Source: Pseudomonas tritici
GTDB taxonomy: Bacteria > Pseudomonadota > Gammaproteobacteria > Pseudomonadales > Pseudomonadaceae
Assembly: GCF_014268275.3 (NCBI RefSeq)
Contig: NZ_CP077084.1
Location: 806,001 to 870,000 of the forward strand
Reading direction: 5' to 3'
Length of the DNA stretch: 64,000 nt
The position numbers and the translations under genes were made by a program. The notes under the pieces are model-generated. The model was not told where the DNA came from and searched no databases. It saw nothing but the letters and a program-made list of their open reading frames with translations. Shown piece after piece: positions 8,124 through 17,719 of this stretch. Numbering within the stretch: position 1 is the first letter of the stretch; every line of letters begins with the position of its first letter.

Positions 8124-9155
8124 TTAGTAACTGCTCTCCGGCAAACTCGCAATAATAGACCGATAGCTGTTCATCCGCTGCTGCTGCACGCGGCCATCTT
8201 CCAGCGCCTTGAGCAATGCACAGCCAGGCTCGCGGTCGTGTTTGCAGTCGCGGAAGCGGCAGGTGCCGATTAGGTCGTTGAATTCGATGAAGCCCGCTTC
8301 CACATCGCTGCGGCTGACGTGGCCGAGGCCGAATTCACGGATGCCTGGGGAGTCGATCAGCTCACCGCCGCCGGGGAAGTGGAACAACCGCGCGGTGGTG
8401 GTGGTGTGGGTGCCCTGGCCGGACAGTTCCGACAGCGGGCCCACACGGGTGTCGACTTCCGGCAGCAGGCTGTTGACCAGCGAGGATTTACCCACGCCCG
8501 ACTGACCAACGAACACGCTGATGTGCCCGTCCAACTGCTGCTGCAGCTGTTCCATGCCGTTACCGTGATGCGCCGAGACTTCCAGTACCGGGTAACCCAG
8601 CGTGCGGTAGACCGCCAGCAGCGCATTCAGCGCCGGGGCATTCTGCTCGTCGATCAGGTCGAATTTGTTCAGCAGCAACAATGGGCGAATGCCGGCATGT
8701 TCGGCTGCTACCAGATAGCGGTCGATCAGGTTGGCATGCGGCTCAGGCAACGGCGCGAATACGATCACGATCATGTCGACGTTGGCCGCTACCGGCTTGA
8801 GTTGACCACGGCTGTCGGGGCGGCGCAGTTCGGTGTTGCGCGGCAACTGGGCGACGATTACGCCGATGCCCTGGTTGCCGGCACGCCAGACCACTTTGTC
8901 GCCGGTGACCAGCGCCGGCAGGTTGGCGCGCAGGTGGCAACGGGAGACCGAGCCGGCGAGTTCGCCTTCCAGCGCCTCGACTTCGACCTGCACACCGAAG
9001 TGCGCGATCACCAGGCCCGTCTGTTCGGGCCCCAGGTCGCCGCCCTCGAGCGCTTCTACGGCGGAGGATTCACGTTTGGCGGCGCGCGCGGCGCGTTCAC
9101 CTTGAATCTTTTCGATGCGCCAGTTTTGGCGACGATTGAGCTGGCGTTTGGCCAT
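8124..9155 (-). CDS. rsgA: Ribosome small subunit-dependent GTPase RsgA
   Basis: Circularly permuted GTPase of 343 residues that checks late 30S subunit assembly. After a basic N-terminus ([15 protein letters not shown]) there is an OB-fold (about 45-110), a permuted G domain in which NKFD precedes the P-loop GQSGVGKSS, and a C-terminal zinc-binding module with C..C.H......C ([14 protein letters not shown]). The ATG at 9155 is chosen over the upstream frame start because GGAACACC precedes it and the family starts there. Divergent from orn, as in other pseudomonads. Confidence 0.95.
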   Translation of the reverse strand: MAKRQLNRRQNWRIEKIQGERAARAAKRESSAVEALEGGDLGPEQTGLVIAHFGVQVEVEALEGELAGSVSRCHLRANLPALVTGDKVVWRAGNQGIGVIVAQLPRNTELRRPDSRGQLKPVAANVDMIVIVFAPLPEPHANLIDRYLVAAEHAGIRPLLLLNKFDLIDEQNAPALNALLAVYRTLGYPVLEVSAHHGNGMEQLQQQLDGHISVFVGQSGVGKSSLVNSLLPEVDTRVGPLSELSGQGTHTTTTARLFHFPGGGELIDSPGIREFGLGHVSRSDVEAGFIEFNDLIGTCRFRDCKHDREPGCALLKALEDGRVQQQRMNSYRSIIASLPESSY

Positions 9156-9264
9156 TGGTGTTCCGTGTCGATAATGCAAAGGTTTAGGTGAAACGGTCGC
9201 GAGTCTAGCACGGCGCTGCCTGCTAAACTGCGCAGCTACGCCAAGGTGCCAAGAGAATCAAGCC

Positions 9265-9807
9265 ATGCAAAACCCACAGAACCTGATTTGGATCGATCTG
9301 GAAATGACCGGTCTGAACCCCGACACCGACGTCATCATCGAGATGGCCACGATTGTCACCGACAGCAACCTCAACACCTTGGCTGAAGGTCCGGTGATCG
9401 CCATCCACCACAGCGATGCCGTATTGGCCACCATGGACGAGTGGAACACCCGCACCCACGGTAACTCCGGCCTGACCCAGCGCGTGCGCGACAGCCGCAT
9501 CAGCATGGCCGAAGCCGAAGCCGAAACCATCGCCTTCCTGGAAAAATGGGTGCCCAAGGGCAAGTCGCCGATCTGCGGTAACAGCATTTGCCAGGATCGT
9601 CGCTTCCTCTATACGCACATGAAGGGGCTGGAGAGTTACTTCCACTACCGCAACCTGGATGTGTCGACGCTTAAAGAGCTGGCTGCGCGCTGGGCGCCGG
9701 AAGTCAAAGACAGCTTCCATAAAGGCAGCACCCACTTGGCGCTGGATGATATTCGCGAGTCGATTGCAGAGTTGCAGCATTACCGTAAGCATTTCATCAA
9801 GGCCTGA
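9265..9807 (+). CDS. orn: Oligoribonuclease
   Basis: DEDDh 3'-5' exoribonuclease, 180 residues, degrading RNA dinucleotides and pGpG (the linear product of c-di-GMP turnover in Pseudomonas). Visible motifs are IDLEMTGL (D11, E13), the central QDRRF aspartate, and [11 protein letters not shown] with the catalytic histidine and last aspartate near the C-terminus. Ribosome site AAGAGAATCAAGCC precedes the ATG. Monocistronic by appearance, followed by a REP doublet. Confidence 0.97.
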   Translation: MQNPQNLIWIDLEMTGLNPDTDVIIEMATIVTDSNLNTLAEGPVIAIHHSDAVLATMDEWNTRTHGNSGLTQRVRDSRISMAEAEAETIAFLEKWVPKGKSPICGNSICQDRRFLYTHMKGLESYFHYRNLDVSTLKELAARWAPEVKDSFHKGSTHLALDDIRESIAELQHYRKHFIKA

Positions 9808-9815
9808 CCTGGCCC

Positions 9816-9950
9816 TGTAGTGAGCGGGCTTGTCCCGCGCTGGGCTGCGAAGCAGCCCTAATTTAGCCAACACGCATCTACAAACGGATATCATCGCCGG
9901 CTTTTGGGGGCTGCTACGCACCCCAGCGCGGGGCAAGCCCGCTCACTACA
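9816..9950. repeat. REPIN-like doublet, TGTAGTGAGCGGGC type
   Basis: Outer arms TGTAGTGAGCGGGCTTG (left) and CAAGCCCGCTCACTACA (right), with inner imperfect complements CGCGCTGGGCTGCGAAGCAG and its partner near 9908-9930. The middle is about 60 bp. This arm family (TAGTGAGCGGGC) differs from the GTGGGAG family in the rest of the window and is shared only with 62232-62277. Confidence 0.85.
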
Positions 9951-9970
9951 AAATCGCAAGGATCGCCATC

Positions 9971-10585
9971 ATGCTGCTGATGCTCTACCTCATCGCCATC
10001 ACCGCCGAAGCCATGACCGGGGCGCTGTCGGCCGGACGGCGTGGCATGGATTGGTTCGGCGTGGTGCTGATCGCTTGTGTGACGGCGTTGGGTGGCGGTT
10101 CGGTGCGTGACGTGCTGCTCGGGCATTACCCGCTGACCTGGGTCAAGCACCCGGAATACTTGGTGCTGACCTCCATCGCAGCACTGGTGACGATCTTTAT
10201 TGCGCCGCTGATGCGCCGCCTGCGCTCGCTGTTCCTGGCGCTGGACGCCGTGGGCCTGGTGGCTTTCACGCTGATCGGCTGTATGACCGCCCTGGAAATG
10301 GGCCATGGCATGCTGGTCGCCTCGGTCAGCGGCGTGATCACCGGTGTGTTCGGCGGCATCCTGCGGGACATCTTCTGCAACGACATTCCGTTGATCTTCC
10401 GCCGCGAGTTGTATGCCAGCGTGTCGTTCCTCGCCGCCTGGTTTTACCTGCTGTGCCTTTATCTGGAACTGCCCAGTGAACAGGCAATACTCCTGACCCT
10501 GTTCAGCGGCTTTCTATTGCGCCTGCTGGCGATCCGTTTCCATTGGGAAATGCCCAAGTTCGTCTACAACGACGACGTGCACTAG
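9971..10585 (+). CDS. TRIC/YadS-type cation channel family membrane protein
   Basis: Membrane protein of 204 residues with about seven hydrophobic helices arranged as a repeated three-helix unit, each with a glycine-rich motif (GGGSVRDVLLG in the first repeat, GVFGGILRDIF in the second). This is the UPF0126/trimeric intracellular cation channel family; prokaryotic members are proposed potassium-permeable channels. The ATG at 9971 is preferred because AAGGA lies 9 bp upstream; the longer open frame to 9830 only runs through the REP element. The 3' end overlaps the queG stop codon of the opposite strand by 4 bp. Confidence 0.85.
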   Translation: MLLMLYLIAITAEAMTGALSAGRRGMDWFGVVLIACVTALGGGSVRDVLLGHYPLTWVKHPEYLVLTSIAALVTIFIAPLMRRLRSLFLALDAVGLVAFTLIGCMTALEMGHGMLVASVSGVITGVFGGILRDIFCNDIPLIFRRELYASVSFLAAWFYLLCLYLELPSEQAILLTLFSGFLLRLLAIRFHWEMPKFVYNDDVH

Positions 10586-11646
10586 CGGGTGGCGTGCTGG
10601 TTCAGCGCCCATTCCACATGTTCGCGCACCAGCTCCGACGGGTAGTCCCGCCGCGCCTTCAGGGCTTCCAGTACCGGAATGCTCGACGGCGCGTTGCCCA
10701 GGCCCACCGCGAGGTTGCGCAGCCAGCGCTCATACCCGGCGCGACGTAGCGGCGAGCCTTCGGTGCTGCTGAGGAATTTATCCTCGTCCCACATAAACAG
10801 CTCGGCCAGTTCTGCGTTATCCAGGTTGTGGCGTGGCTTGAAATCGCTTTCTGCGGTGGCGCGGGCGAAACGATTCCATGGGCAAACGATCTGACAGTCA
10901 TCGCAGCCGAACACTCGGTTGCCTATCAATGGGCGCAAGTCTTCAGGAATGGCGCTTTTGAGCTCGATGGTCAGGTAGGAAATACAACGCCGCGCATCCA
11001 GCACGTAGGGGTCGACAAAGGCGTTGGTGGGGCAGATGTCCAGGCACGCGGTGCAGCGCCCGCAGTGTTCGGTGCTGTGAGGGGCGTCAACCGGTAGCGG
11101 CAGGTCGACAAACAGCTCACTCAGGAAGAAGTAGCTGCCGGCCTTGCGATTGAGCACGAGGGTGTTTTTGCCGATCCAGCCCAGCCCAGCTTGCTCGGCG
11201 ATGGCTTTTTCCAGCACCGGCGCGCTGTCGACAAAGGCACGGAAACCGAAGGGGCCGATCTGCGCCTGGATGCGGTCAGCCAATTGCTGCACGCGCTTGC
11301 GGATCAGTTTGTGGTAGTCGCGGCCCAGGGCGTAGCGCGAGATGTAGGCTTTTTCCGGCTGGGCCAGCAGTTGAGCCATCTGCGTGTCGCCTGGCAGGTA
11401 ATCCATGCGCAGCGAGACGACGCGCAATGTGCCCGGCACCAACTCGTCGGGGTGGGAGCGTTTGCTGCCGTGGGCGCCCATGTATTCCATCTCGCCGTGG
11501 TAGCCCGCGTCGAGCCAGCGTTGCAGGTGCTGCTCATGCTCGGCCAGGTCCAGGCCGCTGATGCCGACTTGTTGAAAGCCCAGCTCGCGGCCCCAGTCTT
11601 TGATCGATTGGGCGAGGGCGGGCAGATCGGAGGTAATGGCAGGCAT
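10582..11646 (-). CDS. queG: Epoxyqueuosine reductase QueG
   Basis: Cobalamin and iron-sulfur enzyme of 354 residues for the last step of queuosine synthesis in tRNA. Two 4Fe-4S motifs are visible: CGRCTACLDICPTNAF and CDDCQIVCPWNRF, in the C-terminal half. The N-terminal part carries the family signatures YHKLIRKRVQQLAD and FVDSAPVLEKAIAEQAGLGWIGK. Start ATG at 11646; divergent from nnrD with a 63-bp gap. Confidence 0.94.
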   Translation of the reverse strand: MPAITSDLPALAQSIKDWGRELGFQQVGISGLDLAEHEQHLQRWLDAGYHGEMEYMGAHGSKRSHPDELVPGTLRVVSLRMDYLPGDTQMAQLLAQPEKAYISRYALGRDYHKLIRKRVQQLADRIQAQIGPFGFRAFVDSAPVLEKAIAEQAGLGWIGKNTLVLNRKAGSYFFLSELFVDLPLPVDAPHSTEHCGRCTACLDICPTNAFVDPYVLDARRCISYLTIELKSAIPEDLRPLIGNRVFGCDDCQIVCPWNRFARATAESDFKPRHNLDNAELAELFMWDEDKFLSSTEGSPLRRAGYERWLRNLAVGLGNAPSSIPVLEALKARRDYPSELVREHVEWALNQHATR

Positions 11647-11709
11647 GAGACACGGGAAACCACAGGTTAGATAGGTATAATTCTGCCAGACATCGGAGCT
11701 TGAAGACGC

Positions 11710-12570
11710 ATGCCGCAGACAAAACACGCAATAACCGACGTACAGACCCTGTTGCCCGGCCATTTGCCGCAACTGGCTGCGCGTTCCCCGGATGCCCATA
11801 AAGGCCAGTTCGGCCACCTGCTGGTCATTGGCGGTGACCGCGGCTTTGGCGGTGCTGCGCTGTTGAGCGCCGAAAGTGCCTTGCGCAGTGGCGCCGGCAT
11901 GGTGTCCCTGGCAACGCGCCTGGAGCACGTGCCTGCTGCGTTGGCGCGTTTGCCGGAAGTCATGACCGTGGGGGTCAGCTCGGCGAATCAATTGATGGGC
12001 CTGCTGGAAAAGATCTCGGTCATCGTGATCGGGCCAGGGCTCGGTGACGCCTCCTGGGGCAAAAGCCTGCTTTCTGTTGCCGCCAACGCTAAACAGCCGC
12101 AGGTCTGGGACGCCGACGCCTTGAATCAACTCGCGAACGGCAGCGTGGCCCTGCCGGCCAACTGCGTGATCACCCCGCATCCAGGGGAGGCCGCGCGCTT
12201 GTTGGGCATTTCGACAGCCGAGGTTCAGGCCGATCGCCTTAAGGTGGCGCGCGCGTTGAGCCAGACATTCAGCGCGGTGACTATCCTCAAGGGTGCTGGC
12301 AGTTTGATCGCCAGCCCGGACGGACGTGTTTCGCGATGTGACCAGGGCCACCCGGCGATGGCAACGGCAGGGCTCGGTGATGTATTGGCCGGCCTGGTGG
12401 GCGCGCTGCTGGCCCAGGGCATGCACGCCTATGAAGCAAGCTGCCTGGCCGTGTGGTTGCACGCCACGGCGGGGGATCGTCAGGGTACTTTTGGACGAGG
12501 GTTGGCTGCGAGCGATCTAATACCCGCCATTCGTCAATTGTTGGAGGAACAGTCGCCGTGCCTGAAGTAA
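11710..12570 (+). CDS. nnrD: ADP-dependent (S)-NAD(P)H-hydrate dehydratase domain protein
   Basis: Repair enzyme of 286 residues that converts hydrated, damaged NAD(P)H back to NAD(P)H. It shows the ribokinase-like fold of the YjeF C-terminal domain: GHLLVIGGDRGFGGAALL near residue 36, VIGPGLG, the ITPHPGEAARL motif and AGLGDVLAG near the end. Only this dehydratase half is present; the N-terminal epimerase half that E. coli YjeF carries in the same protein is absent here and not encoded next door. It heads the tsaE-amiB-mutL operon and overlaps tsaE by 13 bp. Confidence 0.88.
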   Translation: MPQTKHAITDVQTLLPGHLPQLAARSPDAHKGQFGHLLVIGGDRGFGGAALLSAESALRSGAGMVSLATRLEHVPAALARLPEVMTVGVSSANQLMGLLEKISVIVIGPGLGDASWGKSLLSVAANAKQPQVWDADALNQLANGSVALPANCVITPHPGEAARLLGISTAEVQADRLKVARALSQTFSAVTILKGAGSLIASPDGRVSRCDQGHPAMATAGLGDVLAGLVGALLAQGMHAYEASCLAVWLHATAGDRQGTFGRGLAASDLIPAIRQLLEEQSPCLK

Positions 12571-13028
12571 TTCTTTTCCTGGCCGATGAAGACGCCATGG
12601 TTGCCTTCGGTCAGCGCATCGCCCAGGTCACGGCCGGGGCCGGGCTGATCTTCCTCGAAGGTGATTTGGGGGCGGGCAAGACCACGTTGTCGCGGGGGAT
12701 CATTCGCGGTTTGGGCCATGCGGGGGCGGTGAAGAGCCCGACGTTCACCCTGGTCGAACCCTATGAGATCGGTACGGTACGCGCCTTCCACTTCGACCTC
12801 TATCGCCTGGTTGACCCCGAAGAGCTGGAGTACATGGGCGTCCGTGATTACTTCGATGAAGATGCGTTGTGCCTGATCGAGTGGCCAGATAAAGGCACAG
12901 GCTTTTTGCCAAAGCCGGACCTGACCATTACCATTACGCCGCATGAGCACGGACGTCAGTTGAAGTTGTTGCCCCAGAGCGCGCGCGGCCAGTCTTGGTG
13001 TGCGGCTTTGGCATTGGAATTCAAATAA
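12558..13028 (+). CDS. tsaE: tRNA t6A37 synthesis ATPase TsaE
   Basis: P-loop ATPase of 156 residues needed with TsaB, TsaC and TsaD for N6-threonylcarbamoyladenosine at position 37 of ANN-decoding tRNAs. Walker A EGDLGAGKTTLSRG is near residue 36, followed by KSPTFTLVEPYE and the FHFDLYRL motif. The start is taken as GTG at 12558, 8 bp after a strong GGAGG (12544-12548), which makes it overlap the nnrD end; the longer frame to 12453 has no support. Confidence 0.93.
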   Translation: MPEVILFLADEDAMVAFGQRIAQVTAGAGLIFLEGDLGAGKTTLSRGIIRGLGHAGAVKSPTFTLVEPYEIGTVRAFHFDLYRLVDPEELEYMGVRDYFDEDALCLIEWPDKGTGFLPKPDLTITITPHEHGRQLKLLPQSARGQSWCAALALEFK

Positions 13029-13043
13029 TTGGTGGGGTTAGGT

Positions 13044-14465
13044 ATGCGCTTTCGCGCGTTGGTTGCTGTCGTGGGGGTGTTGCTTGCGGCAATGACTGTC
13101 AATGCTCTGGCTGCTTCACAGGTGAAAAGCGTTCGCCTGTGGCGAGCGCCGGATAACACGCGACTGGTGTTCGACCTGTCTGGCCCGGTCCAGCACAGCG
13201 TCTTTACCCTGACGTCGCCCGATCGCCTGGTGATCGACATCAACGGCGCGACCCTGGCCGCGCCGTTGAAGGTCTCCACTGCCAACACCCCGATTACCTC
13301 TATGCGCTCGGCCCAGCGCACGCCGACTGACCTGCGCGTGGTGATCGACCTGAAAAAGGTTGTAACGCCGAAAAGCTTCTCGCTGGCGCCAAACGCCCAA
13401 TATGGCAACCGGCTGGTGGTCGACCTGTTCGACAACGCCGCCGATGCCGCGCCGCCGCCTGCTCCAACGCCAAGCGTGGCAACGGTGCCGGCAGTCCCGG
13501 TGAGCCCGTCGCAACCACAAGTCAAGCTGCCACCGCCGCCACCGGCTCCGGCTGGCAAGCGCGACATTATCGTAGTGATCGACGCCGGCCACGGCGGTGA
13601 GGACCCAGGTGCTTCCGGTTCGCGCGGCCAGCACGAGAAAGACGTGGTATTGGCCATCGCTCGTGAGCTGCAGCGCCAGGTCAATGGCATGAAAGGCTAC
13701 CGCGCCGAGCTGACCCGTACCGGCGACTACTTCATTCCGTTGCGCGGCCGAACTGAAATCGCCCGTAAGAAAGGCGCCGACCTGTTTGTGTCTATTCACG
13801 CCGACGCCGCGCCCTCGACCGCTGCATTCGGTGCTTCGGTGTTTGCCCTGTCGGATCGCGGCGCTACGTCCGAAACCGCGCGTTGGTTGGCCGACAGTGA
13901 AAACCGTTCGGACTTGATCGGCGGTGCCGGCAACGTGTCCCTCGATGACAAGGACAAAATGCTCGCGGGGGTGCTGCTCGACCTGTCGATGACGGCCTCG
14001 CTGACCTCCAGCCTGAACGTCGGCCAGAAGGTCCTGAGCAACATCGGTCGCGTCACTTCGCTGCACAAGCAGCGTGTCGAGCAAGCAGGGTTCATGGTGT
14101 TGAAGTCGCCGGACATCCCGTCGATCCTGGTAGAAACCGGGTTTATCTCCAACGCCAACGAAGCCTCGAAGCTGGCCAGTGCCAGCCACCAGCAGGCCTT
14201 GGCGCGTTCCATCAGCGCCGGTATTCGCCAGTTCTTCCAGCAAAATCCACCGCCGGGCACTTACATTGCCTGGCTGCGTGATTCGGGGAAAATCGCCCAG
14301 GGCCCGCGTGACCATCGCGTGCAGCCGGGCGATACCCTGGCCATGCTGGCAGTACGTTTTCAGGTGTCGGCCGCTACCTTGCGCAGCGCCAACAATCTGA
14401 AGACGGATGAGTTGAAAGTCGGCCAGGTGTTGACCATCCCTGGCACTGAATTGGCGGCACAGTAA
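13044..14465 (+). CDS. amiB: N-acetylmuramoyl-L-alanine amidase, AmiB type
   Basis: Periplasmic cell-wall amidase of 473 residues that splits septal peptidoglycan during daughter-cell separation. Order of parts: signal peptide (1 to about 27, ending near NALAAS), AMIN targeting domain (about 30-130), proline-rich linker (about 140-175), zinc amidase_3 domain (about 180-400, [31 protein letters not shown]) and a C-terminal LysM repeat (about 425-470, [16 protein letters not shown]). AMIN plus amidase_3 plus LysM and the place before mutL are those of AmiB. ATG at 13044 is preferred over a TTG at 13029. Its TAA overlaps the mutL ATG by 1 bp. Confidence 0.93.
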   Translation: MRFRALVAVVGVLLAAMTVNALAASQVKSVRLWRAPDNTRLVFDLSGPVQHSVFTLTSPDRLVIDINGATLAAPLKVSTANTPITSMRSAQRTPTDLRVVIDLKKVVTPKSFSLAPNAQYGNRLVVDLFDNAADAAPPPAPTPSVATVPAVPVSPSQPQVKLPPPPPAPAGKRDIIVVIDAGHGGEDPGASGSRGQHEKDVVLAIARELQRQVNGMKGYRAELTRTGDYFIPLRGRTEIARKKGADLFVSIHADAAPSTAAFGASVFALSDRGATSETARWLADSENRSDLIGGAGNVSLDDKDKMLAGVLLDLSMTASLTSSLNVGQKVLSNIGRVTSLHKQRVEQAGFMVLKSPDIPSILVETGFISNANEASKLASASHQQALARSISAGIRQFFQQNPPPGTYIAWLRDSGKIAQGPRDHRVQPGDTLAMLAVRFQVSAATLRSANNLKTDELKVGQVLTIPGTELAAQ

Positions 14466-16381
14466 TGAGTGAGTCCACCCTGAACAGCGGCTCGCGCATT
14501 GAGCTACTGAGCCCACGCCTTGCTAACCAGATCGCTGCCGGCGAGGTTGTTGAGCGTCCGGCGTCGGTGATCAAGGAGCTGCTGGAAAACAGCATCGACT
14601 CCGGTGCCAAGCGCATTGATGTCGATGTAGAGCAGGGCGGCGTCAAGCTGTTGCGCGTGCGTGACGATGGCAGCGGCATCTCCTCTGATGACCTGCCGCT
14701 GGCCCTGGCCCGTCACGCCACCAGTAAGATTCGCGACCTGGAAGACCTTGAGCGCGTGATGAGCCTGGGTTTTCGCGGCGAGGCCCTGGCCTCTATCAGC
14801 TCCGTAGCGCGCCTGACCCTGACTTCGCGCACCCGTGACGCCGACCAAGCCTGGCAAGTGGAAACCGAAGGCCGCGACATGGCGCCTCGGGTTCAGCCAG
14901 CAGCCCATCCGGTCGGTACATCGGTAGAGGTGCGCGACCTGTTCTTCAATACCCCAGCGCGGCGCAAATTCCTCAAGGCCGAAAAAACCGAATTCGATCA
15001 CCTGCAAGAAGTCATCAAGCGCCTGGCCCTGGCCCGTTTTGATGTGGCTTTCCACCTGCGCCACAACGGCAAGACCATCCTCAGCCTGCATGAAGCTCAT
15101 GATGACGCCGCGCGCGCGCGCCGGGTGTCGGCGATTTGTGGCGCGGGCTTCCTGGAGCAGGCGCTGCCGATTGAAATCGAGCGTAATGGCCTGCGGCTGT
15201 GGGGCTGGGTCGGTTTGCCGACCTTCTCCCGCAGCCAGGCGGACTTGCAGTACTTCTTTGTGAACGGCCGCGCCGTGCGCGACAAACTGGTGGCCCACGC
15301 GGTGCGCCAGGCTTACCGCGACGTGCTGTTCAATGGGCGGCACCCGACGTTTGTGCTGTTCTTCGAGGTCGACCCATCGGTGGTGGACGTCAACGTGCAC
15401 CCGACCAAACACGAAGTGCGCTTCCGTGATGGGCGTATGGTGCATGACTTCCTCTACGGCACCTTGCACCGCACCTTGGGTGACGTGCGCCCGGATGATC
15501 AACTGTCGGCACCGATTGTGACGGCGATGGTCCGCCCAAGCGGCCCGGAAGCGGGTGAGTTCGGCCCTCAGGGCGAAATGAGCCTGGCGGCAAACCTGCT
15601 GCAATCGCCACAGCCGCAGCCGTCGTACACCACGCCGGGTTCTGGCTCGGGTGCGGGTTACCAGTACCAATACACGCCACGCCCGCAGTCGGCAGTGCCG
15701 GTGGCCGAAGCCCAGGCGGCATATCGCGAGTTTTTCGCGCCGCTGCCCGGTGCCGAGCCTGGCGCTGCTGTGGCCTTGCCGGAGGGCGGCGGGGATATTC
15801 CGCCGTTGGGTTATGCGTTGGCGCAGCTCAAGGGCATCTACATTCTTGCGGAAAACGCCCACGGCCTCGTGCTGGTGGACATGCACGCCGCCCATGAGCG
15901 GATCATGTACGAGCGCCTCAAGATTGCCATGGCCAGCGAAGGCCTCAGCGGCCAGCCGCTGCTGGTGCCGGAATCCCTGGCGGTCAGCCAGCGTGAGGCT
16001 GATTGTGCCGAAGAGCACCATGCTGTATTCCAGAAGCTGGGCTTTGAATTGCAACGCCTGGGGCCGGAAACCCTGGCCATCCGCCAGATTCCCGCGTTGC
16101 TCAAGCAGGCTGAGGCCAACCGTTTGGTCGCCGACGTACTGGCGGACCTGATGGAATACGGCACCAGCGACCGCATCCAGGCGCATATCAACGAACTGCT
16201 CGGCACCATGGCCTGCCACGGTGCCATCCGCGCCAACCGCCGCCTGGCCCTTCCGGAAATGAACGGCCTGCTGCGCGACATGGAAAACACCGAGCGCAGC
16301 GGCCAATGCAACCATGGCCGACCGACCTGGACCCAAATGGGCCTGGACGATCTGGACAAACTATTCTTGCGCGGCCGTTGA
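14465..16381 (+). CDS. mutL: DNA mismatch repair protein MutL
   Basis: Mismatch-repair mediator of 638 residues. The N-terminal GHKL ATPase shows [25 protein letters not shown] and GFRGEAL. A variable linker rich in P, G and Q spans about 335-440. The C-terminal dimerisation domain starts near 450 and includes [12 protein letters not shown] (about 472-483), which resembles the DQHA(X)2E(X)4E endonuclease motif of MutL proteins from bacteria lacking MutH, consistent with Pseudomonas. Start ATG overlaps the amiB stop (TAATG) and its TGA overlaps the miaA ATG, so translation is probably coupled through all three genes. Confidence 0.97.
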   Translation: MSESTLNSGSRIELLSPRLANQIAAGEVVERPASVIKELLENSIDSGAKRIDVDVEQGGVKLLRVRDDGSGISSDDLPLALARHATSKIRDLEDLERVMSLGFRGEALASISSVARLTLTSRTRDADQAWQVETEGRDMAPRVQPAAHPVGTSVEVRDLFFNTPARRKFLKAEKTEFDHLQEVIKRLALARFDVAFHLRHNGKTILSLHEAHDDAARARRVSAICGAGFLEQALPIEIERNGLRLWGWVGLPTFSRSQADLQYFFVNGRAVRDKLVAHAVRQAYRDVLFNGRHPTFVLFFEVDPSVVDVNVHPTKHEVRFRDGRMVHDFLYGTLHRTLGDVRPDDQLSAPIVTAMVRPSGPEAGEFGPQGEMSLAANLLQSPQPQPSYTTPGSGSGAGYQYQYTPRPQSAVPVAEAQAAYREFFAPLPGAEPGAAVALPEGGGDIPPLGYALAQLKGIYILAENAHGLVLVDMHAAHERIMYERLKIAMASEGLSGQPLLVPESLAVSQREADCAEEHHAVFQKLGFELQRLGPETLAIRQIPALLKQAEANRLVADVLADLMEYGTSDRIQAHINELLGTMACHGAIRANRRLALPEMNGLLRDMENTERSGQCNHGRPTWTQMGLDDLDKLFLRGR

Positions 16382-17352
16382 TGAGCGCCTTGCCCCCCGC
16401 GATCTTCCTGATGGGCCCAACGGCCGCCGGCAAGACCGACCTGGCCATCGAGCTGACCAAGGTGCTGCCGTGCGAGCTGATCAGTGTCGATTCTGCCCTG
16501 GTTTACCGGGACATGGACATTGGCACCGCGAAGCCATCCAAAGCGCTGTTGGCTGAGTACCCGCATCGTTTGATCGACATTATTGATCCCTCCGAAAGCT
16601 ACTCGGCGGCGGATTTCCGTGCCGACGCCCTGGCGGCCATGGCCGAAATCACCGCGCGCGGCAATATTCCGCTGCTGGTGGGCGGCACAATGCTCTATTA
16701 CAAGGCTTTGCAGGAAGGTCTGGCGGACATGCCGCCGGCGGACGCCCTGGTGCGCGCCGAACTTGAGGAAGAGGCTGTACGCCTTGGCTGGCAAGCCCTG
16801 CACGACCAGTTGGCGGCTGTGGACCCGGTATCTGCTGCACGCATCCACCCCAATGACCCACAGCGCCTCACGCGGGCTCTGGAAGTCTGGCGTGTCAGCG
16901 GCCAGACCATGACTGAACATCGGCTGAAACAAAGTGCGCAAAGTGCTGACGCAGGCGCATCTGGACAGCCACAATTACCCTATACTGTGGCGAATCTGGC
17001 CATCGCTCCGGCAAATCGCCAGGTGCTGCATGATCGAATTGCACAAAGATTCACAATTATGTTGGAACAGGGGTTTGTCGACGAGGTCGTAGCACTGCGT
17101 TCCAGAGGTGACCTGCATCCAGGGTTGCCTTCGATACGTGCTGTAGGCTATCGCCAAGTCTGGGATCATCTGGATGGCAAGCTGACGTCAGCCGAAATGC
17201 AGGAGCGCGGCATCATTGCCACGCGCCAATTGGCGAAACGCCAGTTCACCTGGTTGCGCAGCTGGAGCGACTTGCACTGGCTGGACAGCCTGGACAGCGA
17301 CAATCTGTCACGCGCCTTGAAATACTTGGGAACGGTCTCCATATTGAGCTGA
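16381..17352 (+). CDS. miaA: tRNA dimethylallyltransferase MiaA
   Basis: Enzyme of 323 residues adding a dimethylallyl group to A37 of tRNAs reading UNN codons. P-loop [11 protein letters not shown] at residues 13-23, then [19 protein letters not shown] and the [12 protein letters not shown] segment. The ATG at 16381 overlaps the mutL stop; the longer frame to 16306 lies inside mutL and is rejected. Classic gene order mutL-miaA-hfq. Confidence 0.97.
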   Translation: MSALPPAIFLMGPTAAGKTDLAIELTKVLPCELISVDSALVYRDMDIGTAKPSKALLAEYPHRLIDIIDPSESYSAADFRADALAAMAEITARGNIPLLVGGTMLYYKALQEGLADMPPADALVRAELEEEAVRLGWQALHDQLAAVDPVSAARIHPNDPQRLTRALEVWRVSGQTMTEHRLKQSAQSADAGASGQPQLPYTVANLAIAPANRQVLHDRIAQRFTIMLEQGFVDEVVALRSRGDLHPGLPSIRAVGYRQVWDHLDGKLTSAEMQERGIIATRQLAKRQFTWLRSWSDLHWLDSLDSDNLSRALKYLGTVSILS

Positions 17353-17446
17353 GTCCTTGCAATAGCCGTCTATCCTTGGGGGTGTGACGGCCATAAGCTA
17401 TCTATTTTCCGATTTTTTATTATTGATCCTTAAAGGAGTGCGGCAC

Positions 17447-17707
17447 ATGTCAAAAGGGCATTCGCTACAAGACCCTTACTTGAATACTTTACGTAAAGAA
17501 AAAGTGGGGGTTTCTATCTATCTGGTCAACGGTATCAAGCTGCAAGGCACGATCGAGTCGTTCGACCAGTTCGTGATCCTGCTGAAAAACACCGTCAGCC
17601 AGATGGTCTACAAGCACGCTATCTCGACAGTCGTCCCTGTTCGTCCAATCCGTCTGCCTAGCGCAGCAGGTGAAGATGCAGTTGACGCTGAGCCAGGTAA
17701 CGCCTGA
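17447..17707 (+). CDS. hfq: RNA-binding protein Hfq
   Basis: Hexameric RNA chaperone of 86 residues that pairs small RNAs with mRNAs and, with Crc in Pseudomonas, blocks translation of catabolic mRNAs. Sm1 (about 8-45: [26 protein letters not shown] region) and the Sm2 motif [10 protein letters not shown] are intact; the C-terminal tail is short as in other pseudomonads. ATG at 17447 follows AAAGGAG at 7 bp; the upstream in-frame extension to 17384 has no ribosome site. A 94-bp gap separates it from miaA. Confidence 0.98.
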   Translation: MSKGHSLQDPYLNTLRKEKVGVSIYLVNGIKLQGTIESFDQFVILLKNTVSQMVYKHAISTVVPVRPIRLPSAAGEDAVDAEPGNA

Positions 17708-17719
17708 TAGGAGTCTCCT

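Noticed and set aside
10582..12462. Long minus-strand frame extending queG upstream by 272 codons
   Set aside because: The extension is antisense to nnrD; QueG starts at 11646 by family N-terminus.
14504..16336. Minus-strand open frame of 610 codons across mutL
   Set aside because: Shadow of mutL.
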